DNA from: Haloactinospora alba
Lineage (GTDB): Bacteria > Actinomycetota > Actinomycetes > Streptosporangiales > Streptosporangiaceae
Reading direction: 5' to 3'
Assembly (NCBI RefSeq): GCF_006717075.1
Contig: NZ_VFQC01000001.1
Location: forward strand, 1,969,501-2,033,500
DNA length: 64,000 nucleotides
Shown: in pieces, positions 1-9,160 of the stretch
Layout: each line of letters begins with the position of its first letter
Position numbering within the stretch: the stretch's first letter is position 1
Program-made: the position numbers and the translations under genes
Notes under the pieces: model-generated
Told to the model about the DNA's origin: nothing
Seen by the model: the letters and a program-made list of their open reading frames with translations, nothing else
Databases searched by the model: none

Positions 1-391
1 GGAAGCCGTCGGTGGTGTCGGGCTCGTAGCGTGTCCCGCTCCGGAGTCACTCGCGTGGCGCGTGGGAGCACGCGGGTGACGGGAGAGGCCAGCGTGGGCG
101 GGGCGGCTTCGCAAGGGTCGCCGGCACTGCGGCCACTGCGGATGGTGGGACCGGCTCGCAGGCGCGGGCCTCGGCCCGGTCGTCGGTGTTCCCACCGCAC
201 CGGTAGTGCGTGGGGAACACCGTGCAGGTGCGAGGTATGGCCTCCCGCTCGTGCCCCTTGGGGCGGGGATAAGGCCTCCGCCATCAGGCGCGCGTCCGGC
301 TTGGGGAGCTGGCCTCCGGCGATGGGCGCCGCGAGCGAGGCGGCCCGGACCCGCGTACCGCCGGGCGCATGACGCACCATCGCCCGGGCCG
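1..391. other. left-edge stretch without a supported gene
   Basis: No reading frame here looks like a protein family. The short open frames have no ribosome binding site and arginine-rich, shadow-like compositions. One plus-strand frame closes with a TAG at 27-29 after a few G/C-ending codons and could be the last residues of a gene entering from the left, but eight codons are too few to judge. Confidence 0.4.
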
Positions 392-1429
392 TCAACAGCA
401 GGCGAACTCGCAGTAGACCTGGCTGAAGTCACCCGCCCGCAGCGCCTCGGCCGGGATGTCCAGCGAGATCATGCCGCCGTCGCCCCATTCCCACATGTCG
501 TCGGTATCGAGCTGAAGCAGGTGGTCGCTGTCGAGCTGAAGCAGGTGGAGGCGGCTGTCGTCGGCTATGGGCTCGCCCTGCATCTGCCACGGCCACCCGA
601 ACGCCCGGTGCCCGTTGATACGCCGTTCGGCGTCGAGGTCCGGAGCATGCTCATGCATATGCCGGAATCCTCCGTCGTTCCCGTCGTCCGGGAGCAGCTC
701 CAAAAGCGGTTCCTGGATCCCTGCCAACGCCTCGCGCACCTCGGGATCGAGCCGCTCCTTGCCAAGCGCGAAATCGGTGTCGTTCAGGTCGGGAACCGTC
801 ACGATGGGCTCGGCACGGACGGGGCGCAGGGGCAGCGTGCCCACTCCAGAGGGGGCCGGGGCCTCCACCGCTTTGGCCGGGTCGGCGGGCACCACCCGCC
901 AGTCGCGCGGCGCTCCGAAGACCGCATGACGCGAGTGGTTGGTGCCGTCCTCGATCATGTCGTTGTATCCCCCGTAAAAGACGTTGAGCAGGTTCGCGCC
1001 AGGCGGCAGTGCGACGTCGAGCCAGGGCGCCAGTGCGTCGGTGTCAAGCACCGCGAGCAGGGTCAACGTTCCGTGTTCCGATGCCGGCCACGGCGTCCCC
1101 GGCTCCAGCAGCGCCGGCCCGCCGAACCGGCACCGCCCCGAGGGTTTCTCGCCCTCCCCCGTGGGGTATAGCTCGAATCCGTTCCGAAACAGCGCCGCGA
1201 CCCGCGGCCCCATATCGGTACCCAGGTGGCTGGTGCACAACCGTTCGATCCGTGTCTTGAGTTCCTGTGGTTCCACGGTGGAATCCAACCACTCCCTGAA
1301 GACATTTCTGAGCGCAACCCCAGCGCAACCCTTACATCGTAGATCCACGTACACGTTGGCTTCTGCCGCACGGTCGGCCAGTCCACGACGAGGCCCCGGG
1401 ACGCTGGGACGCAGACCGCCTGCGAACAC
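392..1429 (-). CDS. DUF1963 / YwqG-like protein
   Basis: The C-terminal half has the pattern of the DUF1963 (YwqG-like) family: a FGGPALLEPGTPWP segment near residue 105, then LLQLDSD...WEWGDGGMISLDIP and a DFSQVYCEFACC ending. The family's role is not established; members are soluble proteins found beside varied enzymes. The longest frame gives 345 residues. The first 25 or so are proline/arginine-rich and an internal start is possible. An in-frame 24-base tandem duplication (507-554) doubles the motif HLLQLD(S/T)D near the C-terminus. The gene is followed by no partner in its direction and stands divergent to the AidB-like gene. Family assignment is good; the start is uncertain. Confidence 0.7.
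   Translation of the reverse strand: MFAGGLRPSVPGPRRGLADRAAEANVYVDLRCKGCAGVALRNVFREWLDSTVEPQELKTRIERLCTSHLGTDMGPRVAALFRNGFELYPTGEGEKPSGRCRFGGPALLEPGTPWPASEHGTLTLLAVLDTDALAPWLDVALPPGANLLNVFYGGYNDMIEDGTNHSRHAVFGAPRDWRVVPADPAKAVEAPAPSGVGTLPLRPVRAEPIVTVPDLNDTDFALGKERLDPEVREALAGIQEPLLELLPDDGNDGGFRHMHEHAPDLDAERRINGHRAFGWPWQMQGEPIADDSRLHLLQLDSDHLLQLDTDDMWEWGDGGMISLDIPAEALRAGDFSQVYCEFACC
507..554. repeat. 24-bp in-frame tandem duplication
   Basis: Two head-to-tail 24-base units start at 507 and 531; the first 18 bases (TCGAGCTGAAGCAGGTGG) are identical and the last six differ. The repeat adds exactly eight residues to the DUF1963 protein, so the frame is kept. Confidence 0.9.
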
Positions 1430-1642
1430 CGCGTAGCCACCGCACTCGGTGAATCTCGCACCCGCTCCGCCGGAGGACGCAGCGGTGAGAGCCCACCGCC
1501 TGGACCACGTGGTTGGTCATTGCGCACTCGGCGCATCGCCGGCTGGCCCCTCTCCTCTGCGCCCAACACGATCGGGCCGTTAGCCTGGGATCGACCACCG
1601 ACCGAATCCGGTTCGAGACACGCGCCGAGGAGAGCCAACCGC

Positions 1643-3274
1643 ATGCCCCCCACGCACGAGGTGTTCAACCAGCCCGCCCCGCTGGAGGACTACGACGTCG
1701 CCACCGAGGACGCTCTGCTCGACGGCCTCCACCGCGAGGGCGCCGGCTGGGCCGCTGACGAGCTGCACGAGCTGGGGCGGCTCGCCGGGACGGCCCGCGC
1801 CGGCCTGTGGGCCGAGCAGGCCAACGTGAACCATCCCGCGTTGCGCACGCACGACCGGTACGGGCACCGTGTCGACGAGGTCGACTTCCATCCCGCCTGG
1901 CACGTGCTCACGGACACCGCCGTGCGTTACGGGTTGCACGCCGCACCGTGGGCGGAGGACACACCGGGTTCCCACGTAGCACGAGCCGCGAAGTTCTACG
2001 TCTGGTCCCAGGTCGAGGGCGGGCATGGCTGCCCCATGTCCATGACCTACGCTGCCGTCCCCGCGCTGCGCCACTCCCCCGAGCTGGCCGCCCGGTACGA
2101 GCCACTGCTGTCGGCGCGGAGCTACGACTTCGGGCTCCGCCCACCGAGGTCCAAGGAAGGGCTCCTCGCCGGGATGTCGATGACGGAGAAGCAGGGCGGA
2201 TCGGACGTACGGAGCAACACCACCAGCGCTGTCCCCACCTCGGACGGCGGGTACCTGATCACCGGCCACAAGTGGTTCACGTCGGCTCCCATGGGAGACC
2301 TGTTCCTCACCCTCGTCCAGACCGCGGAGGGCCCCACCTGCCTGCTGGTTCCCCGGGTGCTGGAGGACGGCACCCGCAACACCCTGCTGATCCAACGGCT
2401 CAAGGACAAGCTGGGCAACCGTTCCAACGCCTCGGCCGAGGTGGAGTACGACGAGGCGATGGGATGGCCGGTCGGTTCCCCCGGACGCGGGGTGCGCACC
2501 ATCATCGACATGGTGAACAGCACGCGGCTGGACTGTGTCGTCGGTTCCGCCGCGGGGATGCGAGCAGGACTCGTGCGCGCCATGCACCACGCCACCCAGC
2601 GCCGCGCGTTCGGTGACCTGCTGGTCAACCAGCCGCTGATGCGCAACGTCCTCGCTGACCTCTCGTTGGAGGCAGAGGCGGCGACGGTGCTGATGCTGCG
2701 TCTGGCCGGTGCCGCGGACCGTGCCGTCCACGGGGACGAGCACGAGGACGCTTTCCGTCGGATCGCTGTCGCCGTCGGGAAGTACTGGGTCACCAAACGG
2801 TTGCCCGCCCACGCGGGAGAAGCCCTGGAGTGCCTGGGAGGCAACGGTTACGTCGAGGAGTCCGGGATGCCGCGACTGTTCCGGGAGTCGCCGCTCAACT
2901 CCATCTGGGAGGGATCCGGCAACGTGGTGGCCCTCGACGTGCTGCGCGCCATGGCAAAGCAGCCCTCCGGGGTGTCGGCGTTCTTCGCTGAGGCGGAGCG
3001 GGCCTGCGGGGCCGACCGGCGTTTCGACGACGCGCTCGCGCGGCTGCGCGAGGACGTGGGCGACGTGACGGACATGCAGTTCCGCGCTCGTGAACTGGTG
3101 GAGCGTATGGCACTGACGCTGCAGGCTTCCCTGATGATCCGGCACGCTCCCGCACCGGTCGCCGACGCGTTCGTCGCCTCACGCCTCGGCGGGGAGCGGG
3201 GCGCCAGCTTCGGCACCCTAGCGCGCGGAGCGGACGTCGCGGCGATCCTGGAGCGGAACCAGCCCCGAGTGTGA
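1643..3274 (+). CDS. aidB: AidB-like acyl-CoA dehydrogenase family protein
   Basis: A 543-residue flavoprotein of the acyl-CoA dehydrogenase superfamily. The N-terminus THEVFNQPAPLEDYD, the LRTHDRYGHRVDEVDFHP block and the region around RLFRESPLNSIWEGSGN (about residue 410) are characteristic of AidB, the FAD protein induced by alkylation damage in E. coli, rather than of beta-oxidation dehydrogenases. The flavin-binding GMSMTEKQGGSDVRSNT motif lies near residue 177. The ATG at 1643 is preferred over an upstream in-frame ATG because a GAGGAGAG ribosome site precedes it and the protein then begins exactly like the family. Whether this homologue acts in DNA protection or as an unspecialised dehydrogenase cannot be told from sequence. 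It stands alone; the next gene follows after 295 bases. Confidence 0.9.
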   Translation: MPPTHEVFNQPAPLEDYDVATEDALLDGLHREGAGWAADELHELGRLAGTARAGLWAEQANVNHPALRTHDRYGHRVDEVDFHPAWHVLTDTAVRYGLHAAPWAEDTPGSHVARAAKFYVWSQVEGGHGCPMSMTYAAVPALRHSPELAARYEPLLSARSYDFGLRPPRSKEGLLAGMSMTEKQGGSDVRSNTTSAVPTSDGGYLITGHKWFTSAPMGDLFLTLVQTAEGPTCLLVPRVLEDGTRNTLLIQRLKDKLGNRSNASAEVEYDEAMGWPVGSPGRGVRTIIDMVNSTRLDCVVGSAAGMRAGLVRAMHHATQRRAFGDLLVNQPLMRNVLADLSLEAEAATVLMLRLAGAADRAVHGDEHEDAFRRIAVAVGKYWVTKRLPAHAGEALECLGGNGYVEESGMPRLFRESPLNSIWEGSGNVVALDVLRAMAKQPSGVSAFFAEAERACGADRRFDDALARLREDVGDVTDMQFRARELVERMALTLQASLMIRHAPAPVADAFVASRLGGERGASFGTLARGADVAAILERNQPRV

Positions 3275-3569
3275 CCCCTCTCTTCCCACGGGGAGCCTGC
3301 CGTTCCTTCCCTCCCCTTCCGCGATCCCGCCCCCTCCACACCGAATCGGTCATTTCGCAAATCCTACACTAAAAACAGAAAGAAAAGAACACAGGATTCC
3401 CGCACTGCCGCATTCGGAAACAGCGACTTTCCACCCATCGACTCCCAACCGGAATGCGGACCTCGTTTTTCGCGATATCTCTGAAAGAGCAGGGTTTCTG
3501 TGGTTCCATTAGGTGCGACGCCACAGCACACAACGGAACCGACACGAGCGAACCGGGGGCGGTAACGTC

Positions 3570-5756
3570 ATGGTGGAAGTACGGCCGGGGAATTCCTACC
3601 CTCTCGGCGCGACCTATGACGGCGCGGGAACCAACTTCTCTCTGTTCTCCGAAATAGCGGAAGGTGTGGACCTCTGCCTGTTCGACCATGCCGGCAACGA
3701 GACCGTCGTTCCGCTCGTCGAGCGGGACGGCTTCGTCTGGCACGGTTACCTTCCCGGCATCGGTCCCGGCCAACGCTACGGCTACCGGGTGCATGGGCCC
3801 TACGAACCGGAAGCCGGGCTGCGTTGCAACCCCAGCAAACTACTCGTCGACCCCTATGCCAAAGCCATCGACGGTACGGTCGAATGGCACGAGGCGCTTT
3901 TCAGCTACCACTTCGACAACCCCACCCACCGCAACACGCGCGACAGCGCACCCTATGTTCCCAAATGCGTGGTGGTAAGCCCATTCTTCGACTGGGGGAA
4001 CGCGAGCCGCCCCCACATTCCCTACCACCGGACCGTGATATACGAGACGCACGTCCGGGGACTGACGATGCAGCATCCGGACATTCCGGAACACCAGCGC
4101 GGAACTTACGCCGGAATCGCCCACCCGGCCATAGTCGACTACCTCACCTCGCTCGGCGTCACCTCGGTCGAGTTGATGCCAGTGCACCACTTCGTCCCGG
4201 AGCACGCGTTCGTCGCCCGTGGACTCACCAACTACTGGGGTTACAACACGCTCGCCTACCTCGCGCCGCACAGTGGCTACTCCTCCAGCGGAACGCTGGG
4301 ACAGCAGGTCCAGGAGTTCAAGAGCATGGTGCGATCGCTGCACGAGGCCGGGATCGAGGTGCTGCTCGACGTGGTCTACAACCACACGGCCGAGGGCGAC
4401 CACACCGGCCCCACCCTGTCCCTGCGCGGGATCGACAACCTCAGTTACTACCGGCTGCGCGACGGCGACCAGCGCTACTACCTCGACTACACCGGGTGCG
4501 GCAACAGTCTCAACATGCGCCACCCCCACGCGCTGCAACTCATCATGGACTCCCTGCGCTACTGGGTTCTGGAGATGCACGTCGACGGTTTCCGCTTCGA
4601 CCTGGCATCCGCACTGGCCAGGGAGTTCCACGACGTGGACCGTCTGGCGACGTTCTTCGACATCGTCCAGCAGGACCCGGTCATCTCCCAGGTGAAACTG
4701 ATCGCGGAACCGTGGGACGTCGGCCCCGGCGGGTACCAGGTCGGCAACTTTCCGCCCCTGTGGACGGAGTGGAACGGTAAGTACCGGGACACGGTCCGGG
4801 ACTTCTGGCGCGGTTACCCCGTCGTCCCCGACCTCGCCTCCCGGCTCGCGGGGTCCAGCGACCTGTACCAGGACGACGGCCGTCGCCCCGGGGCTTCCAT
4901 CAACTTCGTCACGTGCCACGACGGGTTCACACTCGCCGACCTGGTCAGCTACGACCACAAGCACAACGAGGACAACGGCGAGGACAACCAGGACGGGACC
5001 GACGACAACCGCTCGTGGAACCACGGGGCCGAGGGGAGCACGGACGATCCCGCCATCCGACGGCTACGGGAACGGCAACAGCGCAACCTCCTGGCGACCC
5101 TGTTCCTCTCCCAGGGAGTCGTCATGCTCTCCCACGGGGACGAGATCGGCCGCACGCAGTACGGGAACAACAACGCCTACTGCCAGGACAACACCCTCGC
5201 GTGGGTGGATTGGGACCTGTCCGAGGAGAAGGCGCGACTGCTCGTCTACGTCCGGCACCTCGCGGAACTGCGCCGCACCCATCCCGTGTTCCGGCGGCGG
5301 CGTTTCTTCTCCGGACACGCGCCCCGGGGCGGCGGGCTGCGTGACATCACGTGGTTCCACTCCGACGGAAGGATGATGACCGACCACGACTGGCAGACGG
5401 GAGGAACCGTGCTCGGGGTGTTCCTCAACGGGGACGCCATAACCGAACCCGACCGCTGGGGACAGCCGATCTCGGATGACTCCTTCCTCCTGTTCCTCAA
5501 CAGCAGCACGGAACCGGTGGACTTCACCGTCCCCGGAACGGAGTACGGCCGTTCCTGGGAGACGGTGCTGGACACCGCGGATCCGGACTCCACCGGACGC
5601 CCGCCGGCTCCCGCCGGCGCCGCAGTGCGGGTACCCGACCGCGCGCTGCTGCTACTCCGACGCGGCACGACAACCCACCTCTCCGACGTCCCCGGTATGC
5701 CGGGCGCGGTCCGTTGCGCGGCGACCCCGCGGCAGCGTCTCACCTCACGGAGGTGA
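3570..5756 (+). CDS. glgX: glycogen debranching enzyme (GlgX/TreX type)
   Basis: A 728-residue GH13 enzyme that hydrolyses alpha-1,6 branches of glycogen or limit dextrins. An N-terminal CBM48 domain (about residues 1-130, beginning with RPGNSYPLGATYDGAGTNFSLF) precedes the TIM barrel. Catalytic residues are visible: nucleophile D344 in DGFRFD, acid/base E380 in IAEPWD, and D451 in TCHDGF. The sequences LTNYWGYNTLAYLAPHSGY and HGDEIGRTQYGNNNAYCQDN are diagnostic for the GlgX/TreX subgroup. The ATG at 3570 follows GGGGGCGG and removes an arginine-rich upstream extension. The upstream gap is unusually AT-rich around 3355-3410 with a TACACT hexamer at 3365, a possible -10. No treY/treZ or other glycogen gene adjoins it here. 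Confidence 0.95.
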   Translation: MVEVRPGNSYPLGATYDGAGTNFSLFSEIAEGVDLCLFDHAGNETVVPLVERDGFVWHGYLPGIGPGQRYGYRVHGPYEPEAGLRCNPSKLLVDPYAKAIDGTVEWHEALFSYHFDNPTHRNTRDSAPYVPKCVVVSPFFDWGNASRPHIPYHRTVIYETHVRGLTMQHPDIPEHQRGTYAGIAHPAIVDYLTSLGVTSVELMPVHHFVPEHAFVARGLTNYWGYNTLAYLAPHSGYSSSGTLGQQVQEFKSMVRSLHEAGIEVLLDVVYNHTAEGDHTGPTLSLRGIDNLSYYRLRDGDQRYYLDYTGCGNSLNMRHPHALQLIMDSLRYWVLEMHVDGFRFDLASALAREFHDVDRLATFFDIVQQDPVISQVKLIAEPWDVGPGGYQVGNFPPLWTEWNGKYRDTVRDFWRGYPVVPDLASRLAGSSDLYQDDGRRPGASINFVTCHDGFTLADLVSYDHKHNEDNGEDNQDGTDDNRSWNHGAEGSTDDPAIRRLRERQQRNLLATLFLSQGVVMLSHGDEIGRTQYGNNNAYCQDNTLAWVDWDLSEEKARLLVYVRHLAELRRTHPVFRRRRFFSGHAPRGGGLRDITWFHSDGRMMTDHDWQTGGTVLGVFLNGDAITEPDRWGQPISDDSFLLFLNSSTEPVDFTVPGTEYGRSWETVLDTADPDSTGRPPAPAGAAVRVPDRALLLLRRGTTTHLSDVPGMPGAVRCAATPRQRLTSRR

Positions 5757-6083
5757 GTTCCCGCCGTTCCCTCTCCCGGGGGAGGGCGGCCCCGACCGGT
5801 ACGGTCAGGGAACGGGTACGAAGAACGCGGCACCACGCGGTGTAGCGCGCGAGCGTGCGTCACGGTGCCGTGGGACGGACGCCGTGCACGCGGCCCAACG
5901 CGCGCGGAAGCTGTGCTTCCCACATGTGCGCGGGTGGCGTAGGAACGGTGCGTCGGATCTCCGCTTCGCCGTCGCCCGACCTGTGGCTCACACCGTGTCG
6001 ACCGCTGCGTGGATACGAGCAGGAAGGAGAGGGCGTTCACTCCCCGTCCCCGGAGGGTCGGGTACTCCACGCCCAACACAACG
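5757..6083. other. 327-bp gap between glgX and the RibD-C gene
   Basis: No coding frame is supported. A short hairpin GGAAGC-TGT-GCTTCC sits near 5906-5920 and could be part of the glgX terminator. The remainder shows no recognisable motif. Confidence 0.5.
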
Positions 6084-6845
6084 ATGAACCAGAGTTCCGC
6101 TACGGGTGCCGCGCGTTTCCGCGCGCTGCTGCCCGCCTCCGACGAGGAGCCCGGACTCGCCACGGCCTACGCCTATCCCGGGGAGCTCACCCGCCCGTGG
6201 CTGCGCGCCAACATGGTCACCAGCGTCGACGGTGGCGCGTGGGGCCCGTCCGGACGCACCGCCGAGCTCTCCGCTCCGGCAGACCGGGCTGTCATGAGCG
6301 TGCTGCGCGGCCAGGCCGACGTGGTACTCGCCGGGGCCGCGACGGCACGTATCGAGGGATACCGCCCGGTTCGGCCGCGCGAGGTTTTCACCACGCTGCG
6401 GGCGGGACGGTCGGCCACCCCGCCCGTAGCGATCATCACGCGCACGTTGGACGTCCACCCGGACCTGCTGCACCAAGCGCCGCAGGACGCTCCCACCATC
6501 GTGTTCACGACCGAGTCGGCGCCCGAGGCCAAACGCCGGGAGGTCTCGCGCGTCGCCGACCTCGTCGTTGCCGGAACCGAATCGGTACGGCCGGAGGAGG
6601 TCCTGTCGGCCCTCGCGGCACGGGGGATGTTCCGGGTTCTGACGGAGGGGGGACCCCAGTTGCTGTCCGAGTTCACTTCGGCCGGGCTCGTCGACGAGCT
6701 GTGCCTGACGGTGGCTCCCCACCTGATCGGACCGGCGGCCTCTCGCATCGTCGCCGGGGACGCCCCCTCCCACACCCAGGATCTCCGGCTCAGGCACGTA
6801 CTGGAGTCCGAGGGGACGCTGTTCCTGCGCTACACGGCACAGTAG
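6084..6845 (+). CDS. RibD C-terminal-domain pyrimidine reductase family protein
   Basis: A 253-residue stand-alone reductase domain homologous to the C-terminal half of RibD and to dihydrofolate reductase. Typical features are WLRANMVTSVDGGAWGPSGRT (about residues 40-60), DVVLAGAATARIEGY, and RVLTEGGPQLLSEFTSAGLVDELCLTVAPHLIGP, which binds NADPH and forms the C-terminal strands. No deaminase domain is present, so it may reduce the ribosyl chain of a riboflavin precursor or another pyrimidine or pterin substrate. The ATG at 6084 has only a weak ribosome site. A strong 21-bp inverted repeat downstream (7014-7079) probably ends its transcript; in related actinomycetes such genes occur near hem genes and msrB, as here. 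Confidence 0.85.
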   Translation: MNQSSATGAARFRALLPASDEEPGLATAYAYPGELTRPWLRANMVTSVDGGAWGPSGRTAELSAPADRAVMSVLRGQADVVLAGAATARIEGYRPVRPREVFTTLRAGRSATPPVAIITRTLDVHPDLLHQAPQDAPTIVFTTESAPEAKRREVSRVADLVVAGTESVRPEEVLSALAARGMFRVLTEGGPQLLSEFTSAGLVDELCLTVAPHLIGPAASRIVAGDAPSHTQDLRLRHVLESEGTLFLRYTAQ

Positions 6846-7013
6846 GCGGCGGCTCCGCCCGTTCTCGGACGCGGGCCGTTGCTTCCTCCCCGCGGTGGTA
6901 CCGGTTGCCGCTCACCAGGAAAGCGGCGGGTCCGACGACAGCGCGGCCCCGTACGGGCGGGGCCGCAGAGGTCCGCGCCCGCGCCGGAGAGCGCGTCGGC
7001 CGCTGGTCCAGAT

Positions 7014-7079
7014 CGCCGATCTCGCAACGGACCAACCAGGACTCCCGGAGGGCAAGGGTGGTCCGTTGCGAGATCGGCG
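7014..7079. terminator. 21-bp perfect inverted repeat between convergent genes
   Basis: The arms 7014-7034 and 7059-7079 (CGCCGATCTCGCAACGG... and its exact complement) are separated by a 24-base loop. They lie between the ends of the plus-strand RibD-C gene and the minus-strand membrane-protein gene, so the most likely role is a bidirectional factor-independent terminator. There is no U-tract, as often in high-GC actinomycetes. Confidence 0.75.
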
Positions 7080-7098
7080 GGCACAACGTCATGCCTCG

Positions 7099-7317
7099 CT
7101 AGTGTCCTACCGAGCGTCTGGACTTCTTGGACGCGAAAACCAGATAGATCAACGCGAGGATCGCGCTTCCGAGGAGGACCGCTCCCCCTGCGGCGGGAAG
7201 CAGGTCCTGGGAACGCGTCATCATCCACTCCGAAAGGGCGATTCCCAGGAGTAGGGCGACCGCCAACGCCCCGGCCGCGAACGTGGCCAGCACCCAGAAG
7301 AGCTTCTTGTCCGTCAT
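7099..7317 (-). CDS. small two-helix membrane protein
   Basis: A 72-residue protein with two clear hydrophobic helices (about residues 6-27 and 43-62, the second ALIYLV-rich) separated by a short polar loop EWMMTRSQ and ending in a basic tail FASKKSRRSVGH. The family is not recognised. ATG at 7317 (MTDKKLFW) is chosen because upstream in-frame sequence is arginine-rich and lacks hydrophobic character, but no good ribosome site is present and a GTG further upstream is possible. It converges on the RibD-C gene and is divergent from msrB. Confidence 0.55.
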   Translation of the reverse strand: MTDKKLFWVLATFAAGALAVALLLGIALSEWMMTRSQDLLPAAGGAVLLGSAILALIYLVFASKKSRRSVGH

Positions 7318-7702
7318 CGGCTGCGGACGGGCACGTTCGATCCGCGACTCCGCCAGGTTCGCGGCCGTCCGCACGCGTGTCGTGGTCGCATTGACCGTCG
7401 TGGATATCACCTTCCAACTAAGACGGGCTTCCGAACGGATCCGGAAGGTGTGGTGGGCCAGCCAGAGGCGGCAGTACAGTGTCCGCCCCACACGGATCGG
7501 CTGGCGGCTTCCCAATGGCTGTCGGTATGAAACAAGCATCGCCACTTCTCCCGATCTACCTCCAAACCCTGGTGTTTCTCCTACCCGAGGAATTTCGTCC
7601 CGAACTTCACAGCTGGTATGGAAACAGACATTCAACGCTGACCCACGGGCCCGGAAGGGGCGGAAGGCGCACACGAACGGCGCTCGGGGTAGCGTCTCTC
7701 GT
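7318..7702. other. 385-bp divergent intergenic region upstream of msrB
   Basis: No gene is supported. The right end carries TAGCGT at 7690-7695, seven bases before the msrB ATG, a spacing typical of leaderless actinomycete transcripts. Locally lower GC around 7505-7630 fits a promoter region. Confidence 0.5.
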
Positions 7703-8125
7703 ATGGATGATTCGACAGCTGGGATTCCCCGGACCGAAGCGGAGTGGCGCGAACGCCTCGGTTCCGACGCGTACGCTGTCCTGCGCCAGGGGGCGACCGA
7801 ACGGCCGTGGAGCGGGGAGTACGTCTCCACTGACACGGTGGGCGTGTACCGGTGTCGGGGCTGTGGCACCGAGCTGTTCCGCTCCGCGGAGAAGTTCGAG
7901 TCGCACTGCGGCTGGCCGAGTTTCTACGACCCCGCCGACAGCTCCGCCGTCACCCTCCACGAGGACCGGTCACTGGGTATGACCCGCACGGAGGTCCGCT
8001 GCGCGCACTGCGGCTCCCACCTCGGACACGTGTTCCGGGGGGAGGGTTACCCCACGCCGACCGACGAGCGGTACTGCATCAACTCCGTGGCCCTCACCCT
8101 GGAACCAGCCGACTCTGCGCGATAA
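7703..8125 (+). CDS. msrB: peptide-methionine (R)-S-oxide reductase
   Basis: A 140-residue MsrB that reduces the R epimer of methionine sulfoxide in proteins, normally with thioredoxin. The structural zinc site is intact with C51/C54 (CRGCG) and C100/C103 (CAHCG). The catalytic cysteine is C125 in RYCINS. ESHCGWPSFYDP and GSHLGHVF are family signatures. The ATG at 7703 starts the conserved region directly; the gene is probably leaderless, with TAGCGT as -10. Thiol and oxidative-damage repair fits its place near haem genes in actinomycetes. Confidence 0.95.
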   Translation: MDDSTAGIPRTEAEWRERLGSDAYAVLRQGATERPWSGEYVSTDTVGVYRCRGCGTELFRSAEKFESHCGWPSFYDPADSSAVTLHEDRSLGMTRTEVRCAHCGSHLGHVFRGEGYPTPTDERYCINSVALTLEPADSAR

Positions 8126-9160
8126 CGCCCCTGCGTGCGTTCCACCGTGGCACCCGGCGGCGGTTGGCGACGGGTGTCGGTACCGGGCGTGTGTCCCGCC
8201 CGGACACGTGCCGCACGGACCCCACCGCTGCGGCGCCCACCCCCGGGAGATGCGGCGCGCAGCCCCGTGGGGATCTCTCCTCGTTCGACACCGCCCGTCC
8301 GCCACCGACGGACCAACCAACCGAGGGGAGGGCGGGGTTCTCCCGCCCGGCGCCAGGCACGCTCACCGGCCGCGTCCGAGTTCCCGTTCCGGGCGGTCAT
8401 ACCCCGCAGCGGGAACCGGAGGTGTCCCGGTCACCCGGGAGGGACGCGTTCCGGCGGCAGGCCGGGCGCGAGCACCCGCGCTCCCGCAACGGACCGGCGG
8501 CCGTGTCCGCTTCCGCGCACGAGGAGGAAGGGGAGACCCTCCGCGCCTGCAAGCGGGGTATCCGTCCCCGCGGCCGACGCCCGGTGAGCACGCTCCGCGC
8601 CGGCCGGCTCCGCCCTGGCAATCCCGCGCCCCGTGGCGAGGGCCGGGCTGCGCCGGGGAACGGGCGCCGCGATACCCGCTGCGGGTACCCGTCGTCCGCA
8701 CCGGCCATACCACGGTCAGAGAAACAGGGCGCGCTCCGGGTCCCCCTCAACGGGCAGAACACGGTACAGTCACAACGCGGCCCGCGGCGCTGGCTACCTC
8801 CACGGTGGCACATGGAGTACACGCCCGCGCCCGTCCTGGCTTCTGTGCCTTCCCTCCGGGGCGCACAGTCGCATCCGGGGCGCACAGTCGCATGTGGGCC
8901 CTTGCTGCACCGGTGTCCCCGGACACCAGCAACGCTGGCCGGCGTGAAGGAGGGCGCCGCACTGGCCATGTCCATAAGCCACATCGGTATCCGCACCGGC
9001 GACACTGTCACCATCCCCGTGCCCGCGCCGCAGGAGGAACATATCCACGGCTGCCGCATTCGTCCGCTCCACCGCGCCGGTGGTGACGTCCATGCTGCCA
9101 GAAAGGAGGCGGGCCTCCCCTCCTTCCGATGAGGATGGGATCCCTACGCCCAACATCCCG
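8126..9160. other. 1-kb stretch without a supported gene
   Basis: All open frames have shadow-like composition and no ribosome site. The only structure seen is a perfect 19-bp tandem repeat at 8856-8893. A short frame at 8969-9132 ends just before psd and could encode a small protein, but nothing supports it. Confidence 0.45.
8856..8893. repeat. perfect 19-bp tandem repeat
   Basis: Two adjacent identical copies of CCGGGGCGCACAGTCGCAT at 8856-8874 and 8875-8893, in the non-coding stretch upstream of psd. Confidence 0.9.

Noticed and set aside
8397-9059. 220-codon minus-strand open frame upstream of psd
   Set aside because: Arginine/proline/cysteine-rich composition, no ribosome site, and it runs through a tandem repeat; typical of non-coding high-GC sequence.
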